DNA from: Microseira wollei NIES-4236
GTDB lineage: Bacteria > Cyanobacteriota > Cyanobacteriia > Cyanobacteriales > Aerosakkonemataceae
Length of the DNA: 64,000 nt
Assembly: GCF_020521235.1 (NCBI RefSeq)
Contig: NZ_BLAY01000004.1
Coordinates: forward strand, 31,224-95,223
Reading direction: 5' to 3'
The notes beneath the pieces are model-generated. The model was not told the DNA's origin, searched no databases, and saw nothing but the letters and a program-made list of their open reading frames with translations. Every line of letters starts with the position of its first letter. The stretch's first letter is position 1. Shown here one piece after another: positions 53,598 through 62,858 of the stretch. The position numbers and the translations under genes were made by a program.

Positions 53598-55857
53598 CTA
53601 TCGTTCTGTCAAATTGGGATAAGCTCCGCCCCTGACACTACGCATACTAGATAACCCAACTGCGATATCGTTTTGTTCCCCAAATAAGTTGTCAAGAGTT
53701 TCATCGAGTACCTTCTGGGCGAGTCGGTTGAGACGGTTGTGTTCTGCCTCGCTCAACCGATTCTCTCCCGCCAGCACCAGGTATGGAACATTTGACGGTT
53801 CTTTGAGGGCGTTGAGCTTATCCAGGATAGGGGAGTTGACTGTCAGGTCGATAGAGCCAACACCCTCCTGGGAAAGCTGTTCTAACAACAAGTTAAACGC
53901 TCCCAATGGTGGAATAACCGAAGCACGATGGATGAGTACCGTCAACAGGTAGACTATTCCCCGACCAAGGGTGGCGAGTGTCGAGCCGTTGTTGGGAGGA
54001 CCCGCCATTACCAATTTGTCAACAAATTCATGACCGCCTGAAAGCTCGATCGTACAGCGAGAAACCAAGCAGCCCATACTGTGGGCGTAGACCTGTAGCG
54101 TAATCTGGTCGTCAGCGCCGAAGCCACATTGCTGCTGTAGGGCTAGGGCTAGCTTAGCACCATTCTGTTCAACGCTCGTGCCAAACGTCTCCTAGTCCCA
54201 GGTTAGCAGATGCTTGTAAGGGAGAACCTGATCGCGTAGGAAGGGAGCAAACGTCTCGACCATGTGTCGAGTGTCTGCGGTGAAGCCGTGGACAAAAAGG
54301 GCTACCGTATCACCAGGCTGGAATTGGTTGGGCCCAATATCGCGGTACTCAACCTTTCCGTCAACCAGTTCTGCACGCCGCAGACCTATTAGTGGAGTGT
54401 AGCGACCCATCTTTTTATCAACAAAGAGCTGGATGGTGCGCCCGATGTCGCGCTGACTGGGTAAACCCTGAGCATCAGTAGAAACTACAGCTGGCGGCAG
54501 AGTCACCACATCCACCGCGTTATTCCCCTCAGCGGCATAGCCGACTGGCAGGTAGTCCTCGCCATCGAAGGCTATAGGCAAAAGGTCTGCTATTTGCTCG
54601 TTAGCAAGGGCTGGCAGCTCCAAGCGCAGCCGGTTGTCTGGGGTGATGCTCTGGCGCGATGCCTCGTCCACATCCAAGGAGATGACAAGCGCCCAAGAGC
54701 CAAAACTGCTGTCAACACTGCGCGTTCGCTTTCGCCCAATAGGTTGGAACAGGTTTGGGAAGCGGTCAAGACCTGGTGGTAGGTTCAGGTTGGGGTCACC
54801 TTCTATACTCCGAGTCTCTTGGCTCAAGGTGGTCACCCTAACTTGACCTGGAAAACCTTCAGGCTTAACTAGGCTGAGTCCATCTTTCAGGCTAATGGTT
54901 CCGGCTGGGGGATTCAGCGTTGTTGTTTGGAAGCCCCGCACAACCGTAACAGAAAGAGACGTTGTTGCCCAGTCTTCTGGGTTTTCTGTTTCATCAGAGC
55001 CAGCAAAGCGCTTGCCAGAGAGAACGCAATTTAAGAGTCGCTCTAAAAGGGAAGAAGAAGCTGCTCTCGTTCCTTGAGGGGGTTGAACGTTTAGCCCTAG
55101 TTGCAACCTGCTCGTGAAGGTCGGCATAGGTCGTGTTTGGGGTCATTTGGCGCAGGGCTTGCAAGGTAAAGTAGGTCAGGGCACCATACATCACCTCCTT
55201 GCCTTGATCGCGACTCGTATGCTCATTCGACAGTTCGCGATCGCGACAACCTGCTAGGAGAACGTGGGTGATACCTTCAGTAGCCCATCCACTCGCACCA
55301 GCCCCTCGACGGGATGCGCCTGTTAGGATGCCAGCATCCAAGTCAGGGGGTGGGATGCGATGGTCAGGTTCGACATTGCGGGTTTGAGCCAGATTTGAAT
55401 CGCGAGTTCCCGTACCGGAATGGCAACAGTCGAGAATTACAGTAATATTGTTTCCCTTGCGCTCTGCAAGTTTATCCAGCAAGGCAGCAAGGGTCTTGTC
55501 AGGAATATCATAAACCCCCGGAGTTCTACTATCATGGGGCACGAGAGTTTCGTTTTGTCCGTCAGGCTCTTTCGGGTTGAACATTTGAGAACCGTGACCG
55601 CTGTAGTGGAAGAGAATTTGGCTACCTGGTTGAATGTCTGGATTGTCAATTAAAAATTCTTCAAAGGTTTGAAGAATATTAGCGCGAGTTGCCGCTTGGT
55701 TAGTTAATACACAGATCTGGTTTTCCGGAACACCCAGTTGATTCATCAGGTAAATCCGGATAGCCTCAACATCATTGACGCAGCCACCCAGATTTTTTGT
55801 ATGTAGGTACTTATCAATGCCAATTAGCCGCCCATAGGGAAGAACCGTTGGTGACAT
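53598..55857 (-). pseudogene. Orthocaspase (peptidase C14) fused to an alpha/beta hydrolase, broken by a frameshift and a stop
   Basis: The N-terminal frame (55857 down to about 55090) encodes a caspase-fold domain with catalytic HYSGHGSQ (His88) and ILDCCHSG (Cys145), i.e. an orthocaspase that would cut after Arg/Lys. Near 55090-55105 the frame shifts by one; the other frame continues LNVQPPQGTRA and a long middle part to TWD and TAG at 54192-54194. In the same frame it resumes ETFGTSVEQNG, VYAHSMGCL (lipase-like nucleophile elbow) and MAGPPNNGS to 53598. One base change (Tyr codon to TAG) and one indel would restore a protein of about 750 residues. It lies 122 bp after the CHAT gene, same strand. 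Confidence 0.8.
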
Positions 55858-55979
55858 GAGGTTGTTGTGCCGTCATACTTTATCTCCTGAATGAAATTTG
55901 CGGGTGTTATCCGCAGTTGTGAGTGCTTGAATTTGCACAATCTGCTCCCTAAACGAAAATAGGTGAGAGCATGTGCAAC

Positions 55980-58658
55980 TTATGCAGCTGTTTGAAAGAT
56001 GGCTTGGGATGCTTCACCAATCAGCGTAAAAGCAGCCCAATTTAGTGGGTGGGGATGTTTTTCCTTCATCGTTAGCATCGCTTGGCGCAGCGCTTGGGCT
56101 TTGTCTGGGCCGCGTTGCAGATTGTGATAAAACTCCACCATGAAAGAGGCTGTGGCAGCATCTGGCACTGACCACAGGGAGGCAATCACACTCGGAACAC
56201 CTCTAGAAATAAAGCAGCGAGATCACCCGATAACGCCATCTCCGGTTAATCGTCCCTGTCCAGTGTTACAAGCACTCAGAACGACTAACTCAGCTTTGAG
56301 CATCCCTAAATTCATGATTTCTTTTGCCGTCAGCCAACCATCATCTGTTCCTTAGCTTGCTAAAGCGATCGCTCCTGGCACCTTTAATTCCTCTGCTTCA
56401 TTGAGTAACCCGTGAGTTGCTAGATGAATAATCCCTGAAGAAGGCATCCGCTCGACAATGGCAACCTTAGTAGCTTCCTTACCTATAAGTGCTTTGGTCT
56501 TCAAAAGCAAAGCAATGTCTGTAGCTTCCTGTTGTGCGCCTGGAAGGGAACTCAACTGACGAGACTTAAGAGACGGCATGGTCGGATTGCCTACCACCAG
56601 AACATCCTGAAGTTTTACCTTTTGGACTCGTTGCTGATGTTGGCGGGTTAGCTCTAGAACTTGGATCGAAGGAGCGGTGACGATGGTGTGTTGCTCAATC
56701 AGATATTTACCAGAAGCATCTTGGAGAGCTGGGAAGGGAACAAGAAATAGGCTGTTTTGGGGGATAAAAATTACTCGCTCTTTTTCATCTTTTGCCAGAA
56801 GGTCAGTGATAGGTTCAATGAGAATTTTATAAAGTTGCCGTAATTGTTTGTTCTTTCCTTGAGCAACCTTGTTATCATCATCGTTCCCATCCGAACCAAC
56901 AAAGCGCGCTTCCCTAACACCGATGGATTGACGGGCGAGCGCAACCAGTTTTTCTAGGGATGTATTGAATTCCTGCAATAGGGGTTTGAGGTCAACTTGA
57001 CGAAAGGCAATTTCGCCAGTTGATTTGATGACCCAAATTAATAAAGTTCTAGACCACAAAATTGCATATTCAACCAATGTGGCATTTTGCTCTTTAGCGA
57101 TTTGTTGAATCTGCTGGAAAGTGGGAGAAGTGATTTCCCTTTTTTCAGCTAATTGCCCATCTAAACCATTGCTCAATAACTCTACAAGCGCCCTGGCCTT
57201 ACCCCGTTCAGCAATTTCCAAAGCTGCCAAGGGTTTCTCCTGGTCAATCAGGGCAGCTTGCAGTAAATGGTAGGTTCTGGCTTGCTGCTCAAAGATTGAC
57301 ACTTTAAAGTCATCACGGTTGCCCAATCTTCCCCGAACAGACTCCCACAATTCGATTCCCTGGCGTAGCCTAGTTTCTGCTTCCTCGATTTGATTTAAGC
57401 ATAGGTAAGCAACTCCTATATCAGTTAGAGTACTTGCTTTTCCATAGACGTTTTTGAGTGCCTCCATGATTCTCAAACTCTTCTCAAAGTTGTTGAGTGC
57501 TTCAGTATATTTACCTTGTAAAAGATAAATACTTCCCCGAAAGCCTACAGAGTTCCCTTCACCAATCTGATCCTGAAGTTTCTGCTTGAGCTTCAAGCTC
57601 CGTTCGTTGTAATTCCACGCCTGCTCTAAATTTCCTCGGTAATAATAAATCTCAGCTAAAGCTTGTAGAGCATTGGCTTCCGCCTGTTCTTCTCGTATAT
57701 TCTCAGCAATGTTCAAACTTTCTTGGTAATTTTTTTCCGCATCAGCTAAGTTTCCCTTAACCCTGTAATAGCTTCCCAGACCTTGCAAACTGCGTACCTG
57801 CAACCAGCGAGCGTGATGACTATTTATTCTCTTCGCGAGCGCTAAACTCTGCTTGTAGTAATGTTTCGCCTTCTCTCTTTCTAAGTTACCCAAGCCTTCG
57901 TAATTATTCCCCAGACAAAACAAAGCGCTAGCCTCTAAAATAGAATCATTCAAGCTCCGTGCGATGGTTAAACGCTCCTCGTTTGACTCTATCGCCTTGG
58001 CATAATCGCTCGTGTAATAATAAGAATCTTGCAAATCGTACAGAGCATCCAGTAGCCCCTGAAGATTGTTTGTTTCTTGGAAGATAACTTTAGCCTGGTT
58101 GTAGCAATTGATCGCCTGGGGAAAGTTTCTCTTTTCCCCAGGATACCAATAATAAGCTTTTCCTATACAGAGCAGAGCAAATGCCTCTCCCTGACGATAG
58201 CCTATCGCCCTAGCGATGTCCAAACTCTCCTCGCAAACCTCTATAGCTTTGTCTAAGTTCCAGTCATGGGGCCAATTGTAAGATTTTCCCAGATTATTCA
58301 GAATCTCTACCTGTAGAAGCTTACCTATGTCGGTATCTATCTGCTTGGCGATAGTCAAACTTTGTTCATAGAACTCTCTAGCCTTGGAAAGATTCTTTTG
58401 ATCTAAGAAGCCATTTCCAACAGCAACTAACAGATGAATAGCAATAGACCTTAAGCGATTAGAGTCACCTATGTTACCTTGGGATTTCAGAGTGGCTGAG
58501 ATTTGTAGCATAGTCTGCACCAAATCATAATTTATCAATTCTTGATTAGCGTTCAAAATTGCTGATATTTCTTTGCCATTACGACATATCATCAGCGATT
58601 CAATCAGAGCGAAATCTGCTTCGTAGAGTTGTTGATACATAATTTTTATTTTTGTCAA
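55980..58658 (-). pseudogene. TPR-CHAT protein with two in-frame stops
   Basis: About 890 codons. The N-terminal two thirds are tetratricopeptide repeats (A-x-x-x-Y-x-x-S/A-L units). The C-terminal CHAT domain has the caspase-like histidine in GIIHLATHG, then TAA at 56352-56354 in ALAS*GTDDGWLT, the cysteine in VVLSACNTGQG, then TGA at 56225-56223, and the last helices VPSVIASLWSVPDAATASF to 55980, all in one frame. Each stop differs by one base from a sense codon. The first stop separates the catalytic His from Cys, so the short product is inactive. TPR-CHAT proteins act as proteases in signalling and defence modules. Confidence 0.88.
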
Positions 58659-58942
58659 ATAAACTATTGTATTTATCTAATGGGTAAGACCTGGATCGGT
58701 TTATGCAGGTATTAGGAAAATTGCCTAAAAAATTAGGGCGTCAGAACAAATTTTTTAATTCCTTCTGCATTATTAATGGTTGCCAGAAAATCAAATTATC
58801 CATTTGTTAGATGAACCAGGGCTTGTTTTTCGTTCCCTGCTTTGACCTGGGAACGAGTTATGGGATGTCTGATCTCGTTCCCAGGTTCTTGCCTGGGAAC
58901 GAAATTTTTCGAGGATCTGCCTCGGTTAGAAGTGAAATTAAT
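58659..58942. repeat. 284-bp gap with TCGTTCCCAGG palindromes
   Basis: TCGTTCCCAGG and CCTGGGAACGA (58874-58902) make an 11-bp stem; an imperfect copy precedes it (58830-58858). The same type of repeat is widespread in cyanobacteria. The region may hold a promoter for the CHAT gene, but none is clear. Confidence 0.75.
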
Positions 58943-59875
58943 TCACAATCCCAGTTCTAAACGGGTTGCTGTCCCGACAATACCATCGGGTGTTAAACCT
59001 TTTTGCTGTTGAAATTGTTTGATAGCGCTTTCTGTGCTTAATCCAAAAATTCCATCAACGGTGACGCTGATATTAGCTTTGACCAAGGCTTGCTGAATTT
59101 TACGCACATCATCACCTTCTATAAAAGGTTGATTTAGCCGCAGTATCCTGGTGCTATTTATTTCTCCAAAACCTGCGATGGGTGATTGATTGAGTCGTGC
59201 TAAAGTAGCGGCGCCGCAGTCACCATCTTCTGCAATGCGATCGCTCGAATTATACCGATTCCAAAGTCGCTGAAATGCCTTGACCGCAATGTTGCTAATA
59301 TCCGACCTTCCCCCGCCTGTATAGTCAAAGTGAGGCGGGTCGCCGCGCAAAGGTCGCCAGCCATGTCGGATAAAATAAGGTTCCCAACCCCTTGGATCTT
59401 CCACATCCAAAGCCAAACCATCTTCGTGATTGCTAGTACTTGGACGCGCTGCGATCGCAATACCGCAACGTCCGTTTTTATACTGGTTATACAGCATCAG
59501 TTGCTGAGGAAGCGTTCAGTATGCGGAATTCACGACCAGGGTGCGACCTCGGTCTTGAATAGCACGCGCCAATGCTGCTTTTGCTTTTGGCTGAAGAAAA
59601 GGATTGACAGCAGCACCATTTTGTACGTTTAAGTCAGCAAAACTCACCAAACAACCGGGTTCGATGCGGTTCATTTCATCGATGATTTGTTTAGAAAGAC
59701 CGCTAAGTACTGCTGTTGATCAACCTGGTGCTTGTTGCACTTTAGTACCGAAACTGCGAGTTGCTTCATCTTGCGCCCGACGCACTTCTTCAGGGTCGTT
59801 ATTAATCTCGTTGATGTCTTCGCAAGGCTCGATAGTTTCTGTGCTTTCTGTTGCTAAGTAAGTTTCTTGATTCAT
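58943..59875 (-). pseudogene. M15-type peptidase with peptidoglycan-binding domain, two in-frame TGA codons
   Basis: The start at 59875 (MNQETYLATESTE, GAGG upstream) opens an acidic leader-like stretch, then TGA at 59722-59720. The same frame goes on STAVLSGLSKQIIDEMN, RTLVVNSAY, TGA at 59518-59516, and TLPQQLMLYNQYKNGRC, STSNHEDGLALDVED, DPPHFDY. The H-x6-D and later H are the zinc ligands of the M15 (VanY/endolysin-like) fold. A peptidoglycan-binding domain (DDVRKIQQALV, VDGIFGLSTESAIKQFQ) closes it. Both TGA codons probably replaced CGA. No signal peptide. Confidence 0.82.
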
Positions 59876-59900
59876 AGATACCTCACAAAATTCCCCGTAG

Positions 59901-60491
59901 TTATCTCGGTGTGGCAAAAACTTGTGTCCAGTAGTGTTTGTAGTTAACTTTGCCTGTATCGTTGGCTAAGAAGTAGTAACCAACACCTATTTCTTGCAAT
60001 TTGGGATTGAGGATATTGGCACGATGTCCGGGGCTATTCATCCATCCTTTTACTACAGCCTCTGGTGTAGACATACCCGCAGCAATGTTTTCCGCTGCAT
60101 TTGAAAATTGATAGCCTGTCGCTTTAATGCGATCGCCCATCGTGCTACCATTGGGTTGCTTGTGACTAAAATAGTCTTGCAATGCCATATTTTGGCTGTG
60201 TCTGAATGCCGCAGTTGCTAACCGAGACTCGAATTTTAGTTCGCCCAAACCGGCTTTTTTGCGCTCTATGTTAGTCAGTTCGATGACGCGATTGGTAAAG
60301 TCTTGACTCGTTTGCAGAGGCATGACAAGCCTCGTTCCCGGTTCAATATGTTCTGGATTATCTCCTATGACACCGCGATTAAAATCGTAAATTAGCGTCG
60401 ATAAATCCTCATTTTCGTAAACTTTCTCGGCTATCGTTAAAAGCGTTTCTCCCGATTGGGCAGTATAAGATTGGTCAGAGGTAGTAATCAC
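59901..60491 (-). CDS. LysM-CAP domain protein
   Basis: A 196-residue protein. The LysM domain (residues 7-58, SYTAQSGETLLTIAEKVY) binds peptidoglycan or chitin-type glycans; the CAP/SCP domain (about 66-195) has HSQNMALQDYFSHKQPNGST, AAENIAAG and GWMNSPGHRANILNP, the conserved CAP pocket. The GTG start is preceded by AAGGAG at 6 bp. There is no signal peptide before LysM. It is 25 bp upstream of the M15 gene and belongs to the minus-strand wall-module cassette. Confidence 0.9.
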   Translation of the reverse strand: MITTSDQSYTAQSGETLLTIAEKVYENEDLSTLIYDFNRGVIGDNPEHIEPGTRLVMPLQTSQDFTNRVIELTNIERKKAGLGELKFESRLATAAFRHSQNMALQDYFSHKQPNGSTMGDRIKATGYQFSNAAENIAAGMSTPEAVVKGWMNSPGHRANILNPKLQEIGVGYYFLANDTGKVNYKHYWTQVFATPR

Positions 60492-60563
60492 GATCTTCTC
60501 CTTGGTAAAATTGAGTTTATTTGACTAGGCAGTAGGTGTTATTGTCGATAGCGATGGGAATTT

Positions 60564-61064
60564 TTAAACGTACTCCATTTCCCACACTTGATTTTTTTTC
60601 CCTGTATAAGACCATTGCTGGATTATGGTTCCATTATCATTAGAGAAACCAGGTAAATCCAAGTTTTTATTACTCGCAACATTCCGTAATGTAACACTTG
60701 GCCGACTGCCCACGATTATAAATCCGGGTCTCCAAAGCTGATTATTTCCACCGTTGTAAGACCATTGTTGAATTTGGGCACCATCATCATTAGAAAAACC
60801 AGGAACTTCCAAGACTTTACCACTTGATATAGAAGTGATAGTCCAGCCACCATTTCTGAGGTCGAATCTCCACTGTTGATTTGCACCACCATGTTTAGTC
60901 CATTGCTGAATTTTGGCACCATCATCTTTAGATAAATCGCGTACATCTAAGGCTTTTCCACTTGACCAAGAGATCAGGATGACGACAGTGCCACTAAAAG
61001 AGTGCGCCAATATTTCAGATTCTTGTACAGCTATATCAGAAGTGGATTGTTGCGTGATAGACAT
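60564..61064 (-). CDS. Ricin-type beta-trefoil lectin-domain protein
   Basis: A 166-residue protein. Three repeats with Q-x-W motifs (KIQQWTKHGGANQQW, QIQQWSYNGGNNQLW, IIQQWSYTGKKNQVW) form one beta-trefoil carbohydrate-binding domain from about residue 28. The first 27 residues (SITQQSTSDIAVQESE) are polar, not a signal peptide. AAGGTG lies 6 bp before the ATG at 61064. It sits between two LysM proteins of the same strand. Confidence 0.88.
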   Translation of the reverse strand: MSITQQSTSDIAVQESEILAHSFSGTVVILISWSSGKALDVRDLSKDDGAKIQQWTKHGGANQQWRFDLRNGGWTITSISSGKVLEVPGFSNDDGAQIQQWSYNGGNNQLWRPGFIIVGSRPSVTLRNVASNKNLDLPGFSNDNGTIIQQWSYTGKKNQVWEMEYV

Positions 61065-61124
61065 AATTTTCACCTTGATTGCGCTGGCAGCGAATAATCT
61101 CTCAAAACTCTGAAAGCCCGAGCA

Positions 61125-61200
61125 TAACGAATCTAGAAACCGGGTTTATGGGTAGGATTTTTCAGAGAAACCCGGTTTGTTTCGCGTCAGTCCTGTTTCG
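61125..61200. mobile_element. Degenerate MITE-type fragment
   Basis: TAGAAACCGGGTTTATGG, GAGAAACCCGGTTTG and a right end CGCGTCAGTCCTG (for GCGTAAGTCCTG) are seen. The left end and target duplication are not clear. Confidence 0.5.
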
Positions 61201-61227
61201 GCATTTTGTTGCAGGAAAACCCTGAAA

Positions 61228-61773
61228 TCAAAGAATTACTGTGACAGGCTTTCTACCTAGATTAATAGCCTCATTGACGGTATCAACAAAGATATCAATC
61301 CTGTTGCCTATAACTGCCGTACCCTTATCTAGCGCAGCTGCGGGAACTTCGCTTCCATCCCAAAGTACCAAGGTGAAATTTTTGAGCAGGGGAATAATGT
61401 TTGGGTCTACTGCACACTGTACGCGCCCAACACTTTGACCTTGACACTTGGACTGCCATTGACCTGAAAGTGCTGCTTGCAATGTAATCCCATGTACGCC
61501 AGAGGCAGGCGGATGACAATTTGTTTCTTCCATGCTGTAAAATGTAGCTTCTAGATTTAATCGGGTGCCGTTGCCAGGGCGATTAGGGTTGTCTTTTGCA
61601 GGAATAACAAGTACCATTCCAACTTGGATTTGGTTAGGGTCAGGCCCGATCGCGTTGCGATTAGCGTCGTAAATTAAATTCCATAAATTGCCATCTCCGT
61701 AAAATTTTTGGGCAATCAGATATAACGTGTCACCCGGTTGTACGGTGTAACTTTGGCTGGATGTAGCAAACAT
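61228..61773 (-). CDS. LysM-3D domain protein
   Basis: A 181-residue protein. The start at 61773 ([17 protein letters not shown]) is set by AAGGAG 7 bp upstream; the longer frame to 61896 is rejected. LysM covers residues 7-58. The C-terminal domain has [45 protein letters not shown], which matches 3D-domain/double-psi barrel wall hydrolase-like proteins with conserved aspartates. No signal peptide. The N-terminal [12 protein letters not shown] resembles that of the LysM-CAP protein, so the two probably share an origin. Confidence 0.85.
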   Translation of the reverse strand: MFATSSQSYTVQPGDTLYLIAQKFYGDGNLWNLIYDANRNAIGPDPNQIQVGMVLVIPAKDNPNRPGNGTRLNLEATFYSMEETNCHPPASGVHGITLQAALSGQWQSKCQGQSVGRVQCAVDPNIIPLLKNFTLVLWDGSEVPAAALDKGTAVIGNRIDIFVDTVNEAINLGRKPVTVIL

Positions 61774-61858
61774 GATTTTCTCCTTGAAATTCAGACATAG
61801 CGAGACCTTCATCTGCGATCGGGTGTGGAAGCGTTCCAGACTTTTTGCAACAGAATCT

Positions 61859-62269
61859 TTAGTAGTGAGCCATGCGATCGCAGTAAACGTTTTCACCCAT
61901 GCTTACACCCAACATCTGGGTAAAACGCTCGTAGAAACCCACCCGGTCGCGAACCTTATCATTGGTAGGAATGCTACATTCCAAACCGCCATTGATGATG
62001 TTGATAGTCATGCCGAAACCGGGCGCACGTCCCTTGCTAACATCGTCGGGGGAGGGCATCCAACCGCCAGTCATAACTGCGTGACAAGAAGGCTTGGGTG
62101 TCTGGGGAGTCATCCAGAACCACAAAGCGGTTTGGAAAGCGATCGCACCATCCAATTTAACTAAGTCTGGGTTAGCCAACAAATCCACCCCCAAAGCTTC
62201 CCCCACCTGACCGTAGTTGTAGTTCCACGACAACTCAATAGGGCCGCGTCCGTGATCGGTTTTACCCAT
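61859..62269 (-). CDS. C-terminal half of a GH19 chitinase
   Basis: A 136-residue protein starting [20 protein letters not shown] and continuing [29 protein letters not shown] and NIINGGLEC, the C-terminal half of class I/GH19 chitinases. The half that carries the catalytic glutamates is absent, so hydrolysis is unlikely. GGAGGT lies 5 bp before the ATG, a very strong ribosome site, so the short form is probably translated as it stands. It is the first gene of the minus-strand cassette, and its upstream side carries two hairpin repeats. Confidence 0.8.
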   Translation of the reverse strand: MGKTDHGRGPIELSWNYNYGQVGEALGVDLLANPDLVKLDGAIAFQTALWFWMTPQTPKPSCHAVMTGGWMPSPDDVSKGRAPGFGMTINIINGGLECSIPTNDKVRDRVGFYERFTQMLGVSMGENVYCDRMAHY

Positions 62270-62296
62270 AAATGACCTCCAAACAAGTAGTTTGAT

Positions 62297-62448
62297 CTAT
62301 TAGACTTCTGCAAAAATTCTTGTGGGATAGGCGACACGAGCAGTCTTTAGCTTGATTTATTGGAGAAGTCTATTAGACCTCGACAAAAACTCTTGTGGGG
62401 TGGGCGTCTCGCCCGCCTTTGGGATTCTTTATTGTCGAGGTCTATTAG
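62297..62448. repeat. Two 80-bp palindrome-ended repeats sharing CTATTAG
   Basis: Unit A 62297-62376 (CTATTAGACTTCT/AGAAGTCTATTAG ends, 13 bp perfect); unit B 62370-62448 (CTATTAGACCTCGACAA and its complement, 17 bp perfect). They share the CTATTAG at 62370-62376, and both contain CTTGTGGG..GGGCG-type interiors. Confidence 0.9.
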
Positions 62449-62858
62449 TCCTTCCCTGGTACTTTTACTCTCCCATACCGCTCAAGCAGCCACAGCAATT
62501 TTTACTTCTGCTATTTATCTATAGGTGGAACTGGGAGTGACTTATGCAGCGAGCGCAAAAGCTTTTTGCCAAAAATGGAATGGCATTTCCTATTTCCTCT
62601 ACGAACTCAGTAATACACAAAATGTTACAGGAGCTAAAATCACTAAGTTAAGCTTCAAGTTAAAGCCCAAAAGCCCTGTCAATTGTTAACTCTTCTTGAG
62701 CGTAACTTTTTGTTAACTTAGTGTCCTTTTTACTTGACTTGACTAATTTAGCGACTGAGCGCGACTTTGTACCTAGCCTCAAGTACAGTTTTTACCTGAT
62801 AAAATTGCTAGTTAATCGCTGAAGCTGCGCTCCGGGGTGTATAAAATACCAAGGGAAA
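62449..62858. promoter_or_regulatory. 410-bp gap between divergent genes
   Basis: AT-rich. It should hold the promoters of the wall-module cassette and of the kinase gene. No clear hexamers or operator recognised. AAGGG just before 62859 is the ribosome site of the kinase. Confidence 0.4.

Noticed and set aside
7317..59875. An altered genetic code with a reassigned stop codon
   Set aside because: All three stop codons interrupt frames, and all intact genes end normally with TAA, TAG or TGA.
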